DNA from: Pseudacidobacterium ailaaui
GTDB lineage: Bacteria > Acidobacteriota > Terriglobia > Terriglobales > Acidobacteriaceae
Assembly (NCBI RefSeq): GCF_000688455.1
Contig: NZ_JIAL01000001.1
Location: 3,131,001-3,195,000 of the forward strand
Direction: 5' to 3'
Length of the DNA: 64,000 bases
Shown: in pieces, positions 43,011 to 50,884 of the stretch
Layout of the letters: each line of letters starts with the position of its first letter
Position numbering within the stretch: position 1 is the first letter of the stretch
Made by a program: the position numbers and the translations under genes
The notes under the pieces: generated by a model
Seen by the model: only the letters and a program-made list of their open reading frames with translations
What the model was told of the DNA's origin: nothing
The model's database searches: none

Positions 43011-45074
43011 TCACCATACGCGGCACGGATTGTCCGGCATCATGGGTTGGCCCTGATGGCAGCCAAATGCCTTGCCGAATTCGTCAAAGTTACGTACCAC
43101 GCCATTGACGCGATACATACCGGGGGAATGTGGGTCTACCTTTGCGGAAACCCGCTGGGCCTGCTCGGTCCGGTTTTCGCACCAGATCTGCGCATAGGAG
43201 ATGAAGAACCTCTGTGGCGCGGTATAGCCGTCGATTTTCGTTTCCGGGCTCTTTTGCTCCTCGGCCAGAGTGCTCATCAGCGCCTGATATGCGATCCGGA
43301 TACCGCCGTTGTCGGCCGTGTTTTCACCCAGGGTCAGTTTGCCGTTGAGGTGCGTTCCCGGAACAGGTTCAAAGCCGTCATATTCTTTCACTTCGCATTC
43401 CGTGCGCTCGTCAAAGGCCTTCTTGTCTTCGGGTGCCCACCAGTTCTTCACATTTCCTTTGGCATCATATTTACTGCCCTCATCATCGAAGCCATGCGTC
43501 ATTTCGTGTCCAATCACGACACCGATTGCGCCAAAGTTCACAGCAGGGTCCTTACTATTGTCAAAGAATGGTGGCTGAAGGATTCCGGCAGGGAAGTTGA
43601 TGTCGTTCATGGACGGATCATAGTAAGCGTTGACCGTAGGTGGAGTCATTCCCCACTCTTTTTCGTCCACTGGTTTGCCAAGATGATGGATTTCCCAATC
43701 CCATTGAAAGGCAGCGGCACGCTCTACATTGCCAACCAGGTCATCCCGTTTTACTTCTAGTTTGGAATAGTCCCGCCACTTTTCCGGGTAGCCGATCTTC
43801 TGCCGGAAGGCCGCTAGCTTTTCCTCTGCCTGCTTTTTGGTCTCTGGGCTCATCCAGGGCAGGGACTGGATGTCTTCATCCAGCGCTTTTTTGAGCGCCT
43901 CCACCAGTTTTTCCATGTTCTGCTTTGCGGAAGGAGGAAAGTTTTCCTTGACCCAGTCCTGACCTACGGCCTCACCCATGGCGCGGTCGGTCAGCATGGT
44001 GCAGCGCTTCCAGCGGGCGGTTTGTTCAACCTGTCCTTGCAGCGTCTTCTGGAAGAAGTTGAAATTGGCATCATCAAAATCTCGCGATAGCCAGGGGGCC
44101 ATGCCATTGATGACGTGGAACCGCAGGTAGCTTTTGATACTTTCCAGGCTTTGTCCGTCAAGGACCTCGTTGAGTGCCTTGAAGTAGCCGGGGGTGGCTA
44201 CGTTCAACGTGTCAAAGTGCGGCGCATTCAGTCCGGCAATGTAACCCGACCAGTCAAAGTTGGGGGTGAGCGTATCCAGCTCGGTGACCTTCATGATGTG
44301 ATAGACATTGTCTGGATTGCGCAACTCGACCCGAGGAAGCGACCCTTTGGCCAAAGCCGTTTCAATGTCCAGTACATTTTGGGCCTCTGCCTGGGCCTGA
44401 CTGTCGGAATCTCCGGCAAGCTTGAAAAGCTGCACAATGTAATCGTGATACTGGCTGCGGATCTTCGCCATGCGATCATTGTCTTCCAGATAGTAATCGC
44501 GGTCCGGAAGCGAGAGGCCTCCCTGGGAGGTGCTGGCGATCTGTTTGGTTGAATCCTTCTGGTCCTGCTCCACGCCAAAGCCCATGAATGCATGGATTCC
44601 GTCCTGGGTCTGCAACTCAGCCAGCAGGGGGCCGAGCTGTTTTTTGTCACTGAGGGAATCGATCTTTTTCAGGACCGGAAGAATCGGCTTGTCTCCCAGT
44701 TTGTCTGCGAGGTCCGTATTCATGCAAGCAGCAAAGAAATCACCGTATTTGTGCTGGAGAGGAGATTGCGGGTTGTCTGCGGCCTTTTTAAGGTCGGTGT
44801 AGAGAAGATAGCGGTTATATTCGGCCAGCTCATTAAATCGCCCCCAGCGCACCTGGTCCGATGGGATGGGATTATTTTTACGCCAGTTTCCGCAAGCATA
44901 CTGGTAGAAGTCGGTGCAGGGGTCAGCGGAGGTATCGATGGCCGAAAGGTCGAAGCTGTGAGGGGTTTTCGGAGCAACGGGAGCTGAGCTTCCCGAGTTT
45001 GTTCCGCTGATGCTTTGCGCCATGGCCAATCCAGCACTCAGCAGCAGTACCGAGGCAATACGAATCTGTTGCAT
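43011..45074 (-). CDS. Secreted M13 family zinc metallopeptidase (neprilysin/PepO-like)
   Basis: 687 residues with a signal peptide ending AMAQS. The N-terminal M13 motif FYQYACGNWRKNNPIP is followed by the zinc motif HEMTH (residues 523-527), the downstream GENTADNGG carrying the third ligand Glu, and the C-terminal CRVW conserved in the family. GAGGA lies six bases before the ATG. Expected to cleave short peptides in the periplasm or outside the cell. Monocistronic, and followed by the structured element. Confidence 0.95.
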   Translation of the reverse strand: MQQIRIASVLLLSAGLAMAQSISGTNSGSSAPVAPKTPHSFDLSAIDTSADPCTDFYQYACGNWRKNNPIPSDQVRWGRFNELAEYNRYLLYTDLKKAADNPQSPLQHKYGDFFAACMNTDLADKLGDKPILPVLKKIDSLSDKKQLGPLLAELQTQDGIHAFMGFGVEQDQKDSTKQIASTSQGGLSLPDRDYYLEDNDRMAKIRSQYHDYIVQLFKLAGDSDSQAQAEAQNVLDIETALAKGSLPRVELRNPDNVYHIMKVTELDTLTPNFDWSGYIAGLNAPHFDTLNVATPGYFKALNEVLDGQSLESIKSYLRFHVINGMAPWLSRDFDDANFNFFQKTLQGQVEQTARWKRCTMLTDRAMGEAVGQDWVKENFPPSAKQNMEKLVEALKKALDEDIQSLPWMSPETKKQAEEKLAAFRQKIGYPEKWRDYSKLEVKRDDLVGNVERAAAFQWDWEIHHLGKPVDEKEWGMTPPTVNAYYDPSMNDINFPAGILQPPFFDNSKDPAVNFGAIGVVIGHEMTHGFDDEGSKYDAKGNVKNWWAPEDKKAFDERTECEVKEYDGFEPVPGTHLNGKLTLGENTADNGGIRIAYQALMSTLAEEQKSPETKIDGYTAPQRFFISYAQIWCENRTEQAQRVSAKVDPHSPGMYRVNGVVRNFDEFGKAFGCHQGQPMMPDNPCRVW

Positions 45075-45147
45075 AAATGTCCTCTATCTTCTTTGGCTTT
45101 CAATCTGACAAAGTAAGGTATCACGTACCGGGCGGGAGAGTCAGCAT

Positions 45148-45225
45148 CTCTGGGCCGCCCAGTGGAGAGACAGGAAGGCCGCCAGCGATTTGCTCTATGG
45201 CGGCAGCGAGGCGGCCATAAAGCCG
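45148..45225 (-). terminator. Run of three hairpins between the MCE gene and the M13 gene
   Basis: CTCTGGGC...CCAG...AGAG (about 45148-45170), GCCGCCA/TGGCGGC (45179-45204) and GCGGC/GCCGC (about 45210-45225) follow the MCE gene stop on the minus strand. None has a T-run, so termination is possible but unproven. Confidence 0.3.
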
Positions 45226-45240
45226 CGACTGATGGATGAC

Positions 45241-46317
45241 TCAGAAAATCTTCAGGCGGATGGTCAGATATTTCTTAGGGTTTTGACGGATAGCTGTAAT
45301 CAGGTCATTGCTGTTTTGCATTAACTGGTCGGCATGATCATATAGGCTGCGGTTGCGCATAAGCTGACCGATGGTACCCTCGCCATTATCGACGCGATTG
45401 AGAATAGAGTCCAGCTTGGTGACCGTGTCATTCAGCTTGTCGGCAAAGCGGGGATCTTTGGCCAGAATGCCGATGCTGCCTTTGCCAGCATTAATGTCAG
45501 TCAGCAATGCATTCAGGTTTTGGGTCGACTCGCGGAGGTTTTTATAGAGAGTGTCGTCCTTCAACAGTTTGCCAATGGTGCCCTGTCCCTGGTCCAGCTC
45601 GTTGGCCATCTTTTCCAGCTTCCCTACAGTATTGTTGGCCCGGTTGTAGAGCGTGTCGTCGGCGATGAGCTTGCCAATCGAGCCTTTTCCATTGCTGATC
45701 TGGTCAACCAGCCCCTGGATCTCATTCAGTGTATTGTTGGCCCGGTTGTAGAGTTCAGGATCGTTAATCAACTTGCCGATGGAGCCTTTGCCTGTGTTCA
45801 GAGCGTCTACAAGATTGTCTACTTTCGCAAGAATGGTATTGAGCTGCTCAATCGTCCCTTGGCTGGACTTGATGACATCGCTCAGGTTGGGGGATTCGGT
45901 GGTCTGCAACTCAGCTCCGTCCTGAATTTCGGGTCCTGTCGCGAATTTGCTGTTGATGTCTACGACTGTGTCGCCCAAAACTCCGATGGTTTCCAGGCTG
46001 GTTTTCGAATCGGTATGCAGCGCAGGAAGATATTTTCTGCTGACACGCATGATCACTTCTACCGGCGTCAGCTTGCGTTCAGGAACGATGCGGATACTCT
46101 TCACGTTGCCGATGGTGACCCCTTCAAGATTGACAGGCGCCCCGACCTTCAGGCCGGCAGAATTTTCAAAGTATGACCGGATGGTAAGTTTCCCGCTCAG
46201 GAAGCCGCCGGTACTGCTTGACATGAGAAAGACAAGCGCGGTGAGCGCTACCAGCGCTACCAGCACCAGAACGCCCACTTTCAACTGAGACCATTGAACT
46301 TCCTGCTGGCTAGGCAC
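45241..46317 (-). CDS. MCE/MlaD family protein with five C-terminal 34-residue repeats
   Basis: 358 residues. One N-terminal transmembrane helix (about 14-32) anchors a single MCE domain (about 44-122, with SAGLKVGAPVNLEGVTIGNV). After it come five tandem repeats of about 34 residues, starting at residues 177, 210, 244, 278 and 312. The core is G(K/Q/E)G(S/T)IGKL followed by D..LY and a coiled-coil-like segment. MCE proteins form hexameric lipid shuttles between membranes; here the repeats probably form an extended helical tube or rod. The ABC permease (mlaE) and ATPase (mlaF) partners are not adjacent. Confidence 0.9.
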   Translation of the reverse strand: MPSQQEVQWSQLKVGVLVLVALVALTALVFLMSSSTGGFLSGKLTIRSYFENSAGLKVGAPVNLEGVTIGNVKSIRIVPERKLTPVEVIMRVSRKYLPALHTDSKTSLETIGVLGDTVVDINSKFATGPEIQDGAELQTTESPNLSDVIKSSQGTIEQLNTILAKVDNLVDALNTGKGSIGKLINDPELYNRANNTLNEIQGLVDQISNGKGSIGKLIADDTLYNRANNTVGKLEKMANELDQGQGTIGKLLKDDTLYKNLRESTQNLNALLTDINAGKGSIGILAKDPRFADKLNDTVTKLDSILNRVDNGEGTIGQLMRNRSLYDHADQLMQNSNDLITAIRQNPKKYLTIRLKIF

Positions 46318-46459
46318 AAACCCCCTCGTACAAAGAAAGTGGTCACTAAACCGTGCTGCGACTAGAGGATATCAGACATAAGGTCCTCGGTTGCAGTCAT
46401 CATTTGGATGAAGGATGGCTTCAGAGTGTTGCTAAAACTTCCAGTGCGCGCGGCCGTAG

Positions 46460-46840
46460 TTAATCTCCTTCCAGCAGCACCGAAGCCATGGCCAGCGACC
46501 CGGTATGCGAAATCGAAAGTGAAGTGTGGCGTACTCCGAGCCGCTGTGCAATTTCCAGCGCCCTTCCAGCAAAGTGCAGTGTAGGGCGTTGCCCCGGCTC
46601 GCGCCTGACTTCCAGCTCTTTCCAGGTGACCCCGTATTGGATGCCGGTACCCAGGGCCTTTGCGCCCGCTTCTTTGGCGGCAAAACGCGCAGCAAAACTC
46701 TCCGCTGCATTTTTCTTTCTCCGGCAGTAGCTGATTTCACCCGGAGTGAAGACTTTGTTCAGAAAGCGGTCGCCATATCGCGCAATCGAATGCGAAATCC
46801 GCTCAATTTCCACAATGTCAATCCCTGTGCCCAACAGCAT
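46460..46840 (-). CDS. acpS: Holo-[acyl-carrier-protein] synthase
   Basis: Transfers phosphopantetheine from CoA to ACP. GTGIDIVEIERI opens the protein and FAAKEAGAKALGTG carries the second magnesium ligand set. The 126-residue product from ATG 46840 is the normal length; the reading frame stays open for another 86 residues upstream but those are not AcpS-like. Its start codon overlaps the start codon of the divergent gene in the sequence CATG. Confidence 0.95.
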   Translation of the reverse strand: MLLGTGIDIVEIERISHSIARYGDRFLNKVFTPGEISYCRRKKNAAESFAARFAAKEAGAKALGTGIQYGVTWKELEVRREPGQRPTLHFAGRALEIAQRLGVRHTSLSISHTGSLAMASVLLEGD

Positions 46841-47315
46841 GAAAGCACCGTACCACAATTCAGTCCTAAAGCTGGACGGTGAGAAGAAAAAACGAAGGGA
46901 TTCCGATGGAAAGACTGTGCAGCCTGTTGAAGAAAAAATAGACTGGGACCTGACTCTTACCGGATTCGATTCGGGAGATCGGCAGCGGACCATCCGCTTT
47001 TTATCAGGTGCGATTATTGGATGTGGTGGCTGGGTGCTCTCCCGCAGTCTTGACGCCTCTGATTCGGCCGAAATTACCTTTGAATTTGCCCGCGTCATCA
47101 GCGTTGAGATTTACAGCGTGTTGATCGCGGCCGGGCTTGAATTAAGCCGTGACGCCCATTTGAGCATGACGGAACTCTGCCAGTGCACAAAGGCGCTGAT
47201 TGACACCTGCGCCTATGATATTGCTCGCATCCGTCTCCTGGTCCTGCCTAAGGTGGTCCAGCCAGAACGCAAGAAGCGTGAAACCACGAAGACCGCTAAA
47301 AATCCAGGTTCCTGA
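46839..47315 (+). CDS. Conserved hypothetical protein, Acidobacteria-type
   Basis: 158 residues. After a basic start, the central part (IDWDLTLTGFDSGDRQRTIR, FLSGAIIGCGGWVLSRS) continues with FEFARVISVEIYSVLIAAGLELS and a late CQCTKALID cysteine pair. I recall similar short proteins in other Acidobacteriota but no function. ATG 46839 is the only early ATG; GTG 46917 is a possible later start. The frame is antisense to nothing recognisable, so it is likely real, but it lies head-to-head with acpS with no intergenic room. Confidence 0.55.
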   Translation: MKAPYHNSVLKLDGEKKKRRDSDGKTVQPVEEKIDWDLTLTGFDSGDRQRTIRFLSGAIIGCGGWVLSRSLDASDSAEITFEFARVISVEIYSVLIAAGLELSRDAHLSMTELCQCTKALIDTCAYDIARIRLLVLPKVVQPERKKRETTKTAKNPGS

Positions 47316-47340
47316 GGAGAAGACAGGCAGCGCCACCCTC

Positions 47341-48021
47341 TTACACTCCTTTTTTCTGCGGCTCCCAGATGAATTTGTGAATCTGCAGGCTTAATCTCGC
47401 CTCCAGACCATCGGCCAGCATCCATTCCACAAGTTCGCGCGGATCAAGCAGGCAGTTCTCAGTACTGCGGGCTGTAGACGGAAGCTTGTGGAACGCAGGG
47501 GAGAGAAGCACACTGCCAACCCGGGCCTCCAGTGCATGACGGCGGATGAAGTCCCGTGCAAATTCATAGTCTTCACGATTGGCGATGACAAACTTGACCT
47601 CGTCTCTTTGGGTCAGGAACTCCAGGTTGCTGGCGCGAAAACTGCCGCTTTCCCCAGAGGCTGGACATTTGACATCCACGATTTTGTGGACAGCGGGCGG
47701 GACCCGGTCCAGCGGCCGCTCTCCGCTTGTTTCCATCATCAGCTCATAGCCAAGCACCAACAGACGCTGCATCAGCGGCACAAGCTCACGTTCCTGCAGC
47801 AGAGGTTCGCCGCCGGTGAATTCAATCAGACGCACGGGGGCAAGTTTTTCTATCTCAGTGAGGATTTGTTCCTCAGACAGCTTATGGCCCCCGTTGAAGG
47901 TATATTCTGAATCGCACCACGAACAACGCAGATTGCAGCCTGCCAGTCGAACAAAGATACAGGGGCGTCCTGCATGGCTGGACTCGCCCTGTACAGACTT
48001 ATAGATTTCAATCAGATACAC
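47341..48021 (-). CDS. queE: 7-carboxy-7-deazaguanine synthase
   Basis: Radical SAM enzyme that contracts 6-carboxytetrahydropterin to 7-carboxy-7-deazaguanine on the way to queuosine. The cluster-binding cysteines are Cys29, Cys33 and Cys36 in AGCNLRCSWCDSEYTF, and the N-terminal IYKSVQGES motif is typical of QueE. 226 residues. Its start is six bases after queD on the same strand, so the two are one unit. queC and queF are not in the window. Confidence 0.95.
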   Translation of the reverse strand: MYLIEIYKSVQGESSHAGRPCIFVRLAGCNLRCSWCDSEYTFNGGHKLSEEQILTEIEKLAPVRLIEFTGGEPLLQERELVPLMQRLLVLGYELMMETSGERPLDRVPPAVHKIVDVKCPASGESGSFRASNLEFLTQRDEVKFVIANREDYEFARDFIRRHALEARVGSVLLSPAFHKLPSTARSTENCLLDPRELVEWMLADGLEARLSLQIHKFIWEPQKKGV

Positions 48022-48027
48022 GGTCCG

Positions 48028-48405
48028 TTACTCGTAGTAGGTGGCCGTAGTGGTGTCGGTTTCATAGATGGTGCAGTCTTTCACGCGAACACGTCCACCA
48101 GTCATCTCTGCCAGTTGCTTGTTAGTTTCATCGTAGAAGTAGCGCGCGAGGTTCTCGGCAGATGGATTGATTTCCGTAAATGGATCAAGGTCATTGAGCA
48201 TCTGGTGGTCCAGGCGGTCAATGACGGGACGCATCACCTGTTTAAGGTCTTTAAAGTCCAGCAAAAGGCCAGCGGCATCCAGCTCCTCTCCTCGCAGCGT
48301 GATGCGGACCTTGTAATTATGGCCGTGCGGATTCTCGCATTTGCCTTTGTAATTGCGCAGGTAATGTCCGGAGGAAAACCCGCGTTCCACGGTAACTTCG
48401 TACAT
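48028..48405 (-). CDS. queD: 6-carboxytetrahydropterin synthase
   Basis: 125-residue homologue of 6-pyruvoyl-tetrahydropterin synthase, making the queuosine precursor. Zinc-binding histidines lie in FSSGHYLRNYKGKCENPHGH (also carrying the catalytic Cys), and ERGF and the C-terminal DTTTATYYE follow. A TACAAT box on the minus strand at 48445-48450 is a plausible -10, about 40 bases before the ATG. Partner of queE. Confidence 0.95.
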   Translation of the reverse strand: MYEVTVERGFSSGHYLRNYKGKCENPHGHNYKVRITLRGEELDAAGLLLDFKDLKQVMRPVIDRLDHQMLNDLDPFTEINPSAENLARYFYDETNKQLAEMTGGRVRVKDCTIYETDTTTATYYE

Positions 48406-48458
48406 TCTGAAATGGCTCTCTCAAGGGCAGATTGCCCATCTTTTATTGTATCGGTTAG

Positions 48459-48710
48459 CTAACGCGGTTTTCGCCTGCGCTGCTGATATTTGCGCTCTTC
48501 TGTCCGGCGGTCCACCTGTTCAAACATGGCAGTCAGTGACCCGGCCAGGGCCACGATCAGGCCGGCAAGGGCCAGAAACATGGCAGCGGTCTTCCAGAGC
48601 GAGCCATTGCCGGGCAGACCTGGCTGGGAGTTGCCCACATAGACCATTCCGCAGGAGATGAGTGCGAACAGCAGCAGCGTACTGGCAAGAATGTATAAGT
48701 TTCGGGCCAT
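48459..48710 (-). CDS. Small two-helix membrane protein
   Basis: 83 residues. Two hydrophobic helices, LYILASTLLLFALISCGMVY and FLALAGLIVALAGSLTAMF, are separated by a short loop, and a basic tail ends QRRRKPR. No family recognised. It lies 13 bases downstream of the DinG-like helicase gene on the same strand and 53 bases before queD. Its transcription with the helicase is likely, but the pairing looks incidental. Confidence 0.55.
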   Translation of the reverse strand: MARNLYILASTLLLFALISCGMVYVGNSQPGLPGNGSLWKTAAMFLALAGLIVALAGSLTAMFEQVDRRTEERKYQQRRRKPR

Positions 48711-48723
48711 TTCCCCTCAAAAT

Positions 48724-50712
48724 CTACGCTTGTTTCTGCTGAAAAAATGTCTCCACATCCATGATATTTTGTGTAACGCGGTATGGCGGCAGGCTTTCCA
48801 GAAAAATGCGGCCATAGCGCTGCTTTTGAAGGCGGGGATCCAGTAGAACAAGGACGCCCCGGTCTTCCAGGGAACGAATGAGGCGGCCAAATCCCTGTTT
48901 CAGCGTAATGACGGCAGCCGGCACTTGATATTCAAAGAACGGCGTCCCGCCATTTTCTTCAATCGATCGCATCCGCGCCTGCACGACCGGGTCCGTTGGG
49001 ACCGCGAAGGGCAAGCGGTCAATAATGACGCAGCTTAGAGCGTCTCCCTGCACGTCCACGCCTTGCCAGAAGCTGGATGTCCCAAAAAGAACGGCATGGG
49101 GTGTGACGCGGAACTCTTCCAGCAAGGCCTTCCGCGGCGCATTCCCTTGAAGAAGCAATGGATAAGGCAGTTCTGTGAGGAGACGGTCATAGATCTCGCG
49201 CATCTGCTGATAGCTGGTGAAGAGGCAGAACGCGCGGCCTTGAGTAATTTCAAGTACCCGGCGGATGCGCTGGACGGCTTCATCCTGAAACTGCGGGTCG
49301 CGGGGATCGGGCATCTCGGGCGGTAGATAGAGCAGGGCTTGGTCACTATATCGAAAATGGGAGGGCACCACGAGTTCGCGCGCATCCCGCATTCCCAGTC
49401 GTTTGCGGATATGGTCGAAGCCGCCCTGTACCGTAAGCGTGGCCGATGTAAGCACCACGCTGGGAAAGTTCTCAAAGAGCAGTTCGCTTAACAGGTCGGA
49501 GACATCAATGGGAGTGGCCTGAAGGTATGTCGTGCGCGCAGGTTCCCGTCCTCGTCCTCCGCCGCGCCGTTCGAGCCAGAAGACCGTGTTGCGGTCGTGG
49601 GCTTCCATGAGGAACTGCAACTGCGTGCGAATTTCTGCCGTTCTGCGCCGCAACCCCGGAGCCTCGTCGACTCCACGGACGCGCTCTAGTTCGCCTTCCA
49701 GGCGGAGCAGCGCGTTGGTAAGTGCTACATAGAGATCACCCCGCGTTTCCAGAAATTCTTCGCGCTCTTCAAACTTGATACGTCCTTCCCCATTCATGCT
49801 GGCTGGTAATGCGGCAAAAAAAACACGGGACCGCTCACGCACTCTTTCCGTAGCAGCTTTCAGTCCGTCGCTGAGTGCCTGCCTTGCGCGAAGCATTGTC
49901 TCGACATCGCGTGCCAGCTCTTCAAAGCGAACATTACTGAGGCTGATTCCGAAGTAGCTGGATGCAATCTCTTCCAGTTCGTGTGCTTCGTCAAAAATGA
50001 CTGCGCCTGCATCCGGCAAAACGCCGGCATCCGGGGCGTGACCGGCCTGCTGTTTGATGGCAAGGTCGGCAAAAAATAGATGGTGGTTGACGATGACAAC
50101 ATCGCTTTCTGCAGCCCTACGGCGCATCTCCGTGATGAAGCAGCGTTCGTAGTTGGGACAGCTCTGGCCCAGGCAAGCGTCGCTGCGGGCATCGAGCTTT
50201 GACCAGACAGCACTGGATTCCGGAAGGGCATTAATCTCCGCGCGGTCTCCGGTTTCTGTAGTTTTTTCCCATTCGGCGATGGCGCGGTACTGTTCGATTT
50301 CTTCCAGACCATTCAGGATCGGCTGGTCACGTAAGGCATAAAGCTTGTGGCGGCACAGATAATTGCTGCGTCCCTTCATATAGCAGACGCGAAGCGGACC
50401 CAGCAGCGATTCAAGAAACGGGACGTCCTTAAAAAAGAGCTGTTCCTGGAGGTTTTTGGTCCCGGTAGAAATAATGACCCTTTGCCCCATACGCAATGCG
50501 GGCAGTAAGTACGCCAGCGTCTTCCCGGTTCCTGTTCCCGCTTCCACGATGAGATGGCGCTGCTCTGACAAAGCCCGCTCAACGGCCTGCGCCATCTCTA
50601 GTTGCCCTTTGCGGAACTCATAAGGAAGGCTCGATTTGGAAAGAATGCCTCCCGGCGCGAAAAAGTCATAGAGCGAGGGAAGAGCGGAGGTTTGTGGGGC
50701 AGTAGAAGACAC
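48724..50712 (-). CDS. DinG/XPD-like ATP-dependent DNA helicase
   Basis: 662-residue superfamily 2 helicase. Walker A EAGTGTGKT is about residues 57-65, and the DEAH-type box is FDEAHELEE. Between them lie cysteines CLGQSCPNYERC plus an upstream YLCRHKLYALRD Cys, arranged as an XPD-type 4Fe-4S cluster. Motif VI (QGFGRLIRS) is intact. It would unwind DNA 5-prime to 3-prime in repair. No exonuclease domain is present, so it is closer to YoaA-type proteins than to exonuclease-fused DinG. Divergent from recG. Confidence 0.94.
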   Translation of the reverse strand: MSSTAPQTSALPSLYDFFAPGGILSKSSLPYEFRKGQLEMAQAVERALSEQRHLIVEAGTGTGKTLAYLLPALRMGQRVIISTGTKNLQEQLFFKDVPFLESLLGPLRVCYMKGRSNYLCRHKLYALRDQPILNGLEEIEQYRAIAEWEKTTETGDRAEINALPESSAVWSKLDARSDACLGQSCPNYERCFITEMRRRAAESDVVIVNHHLFFADLAIKQQAGHAPDAGVLPDAGAVIFDEAHELEEIASSYFGISLSNVRFEELARDVETMLRARQALSDGLKAATERVRERSRVFFAALPASMNGEGRIKFEEREEFLETRGDLYVALTNALLRLEGELERVRGVDEAPGLRRRTAEIRTQLQFLMEAHDRNTVFWLERRGGGRGREPARTTYLQATPIDVSDLLSELLFENFPSVVLTSATLTVQGGFDHIRKRLGMRDARELVVPSHFRYSDQALLYLPPEMPDPRDPQFQDEAVQRIRRVLEITQGRAFCLFTSYQQMREIYDRLLTELPYPLLLQGNAPRKALLEEFRVTPHAVLFGTSSFWQGVDVQGDALSCVIIDRLPFAVPTDPVVQARMRSIEENGGTPFFEYQVPAAVITLKQGFGRLIRSLEDRGVLVLLDPRLQKQRYGRIFLESLPPYRVTQNIMDVETFFQQKQA

Positions 50713-50884
50713 AGAAGGTTTCGCCTGATGTTCTCCATATCAGAATAGCGCAAATTGCTGCAATTTTTGTCCGAGCAGGAGCATGGATTTGGCAAAAGTC
50801 TCCCATGCCTCTGTAGGCCTTGTGGCAACCGGCAACAAACGCGAGGACCGCTGCGTCCCTGCTACTATCGCATTTGTGCTGACG

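Noticed and set aside
42733-43026. Open frames of 60-97 residues in the hairpin-rich stretch
   Set aside because: The frames overlap each other, have odd composition, lack ribosome sites, and their sequence is better explained by stems and repeats.
46841-47098. The upstream extension of acpS by 86 residues
   Set aside because: AcpS proteins start at the GTGIDIVE motif; the extension is antisense to the hypothetical plus gene and not AcpS-like.
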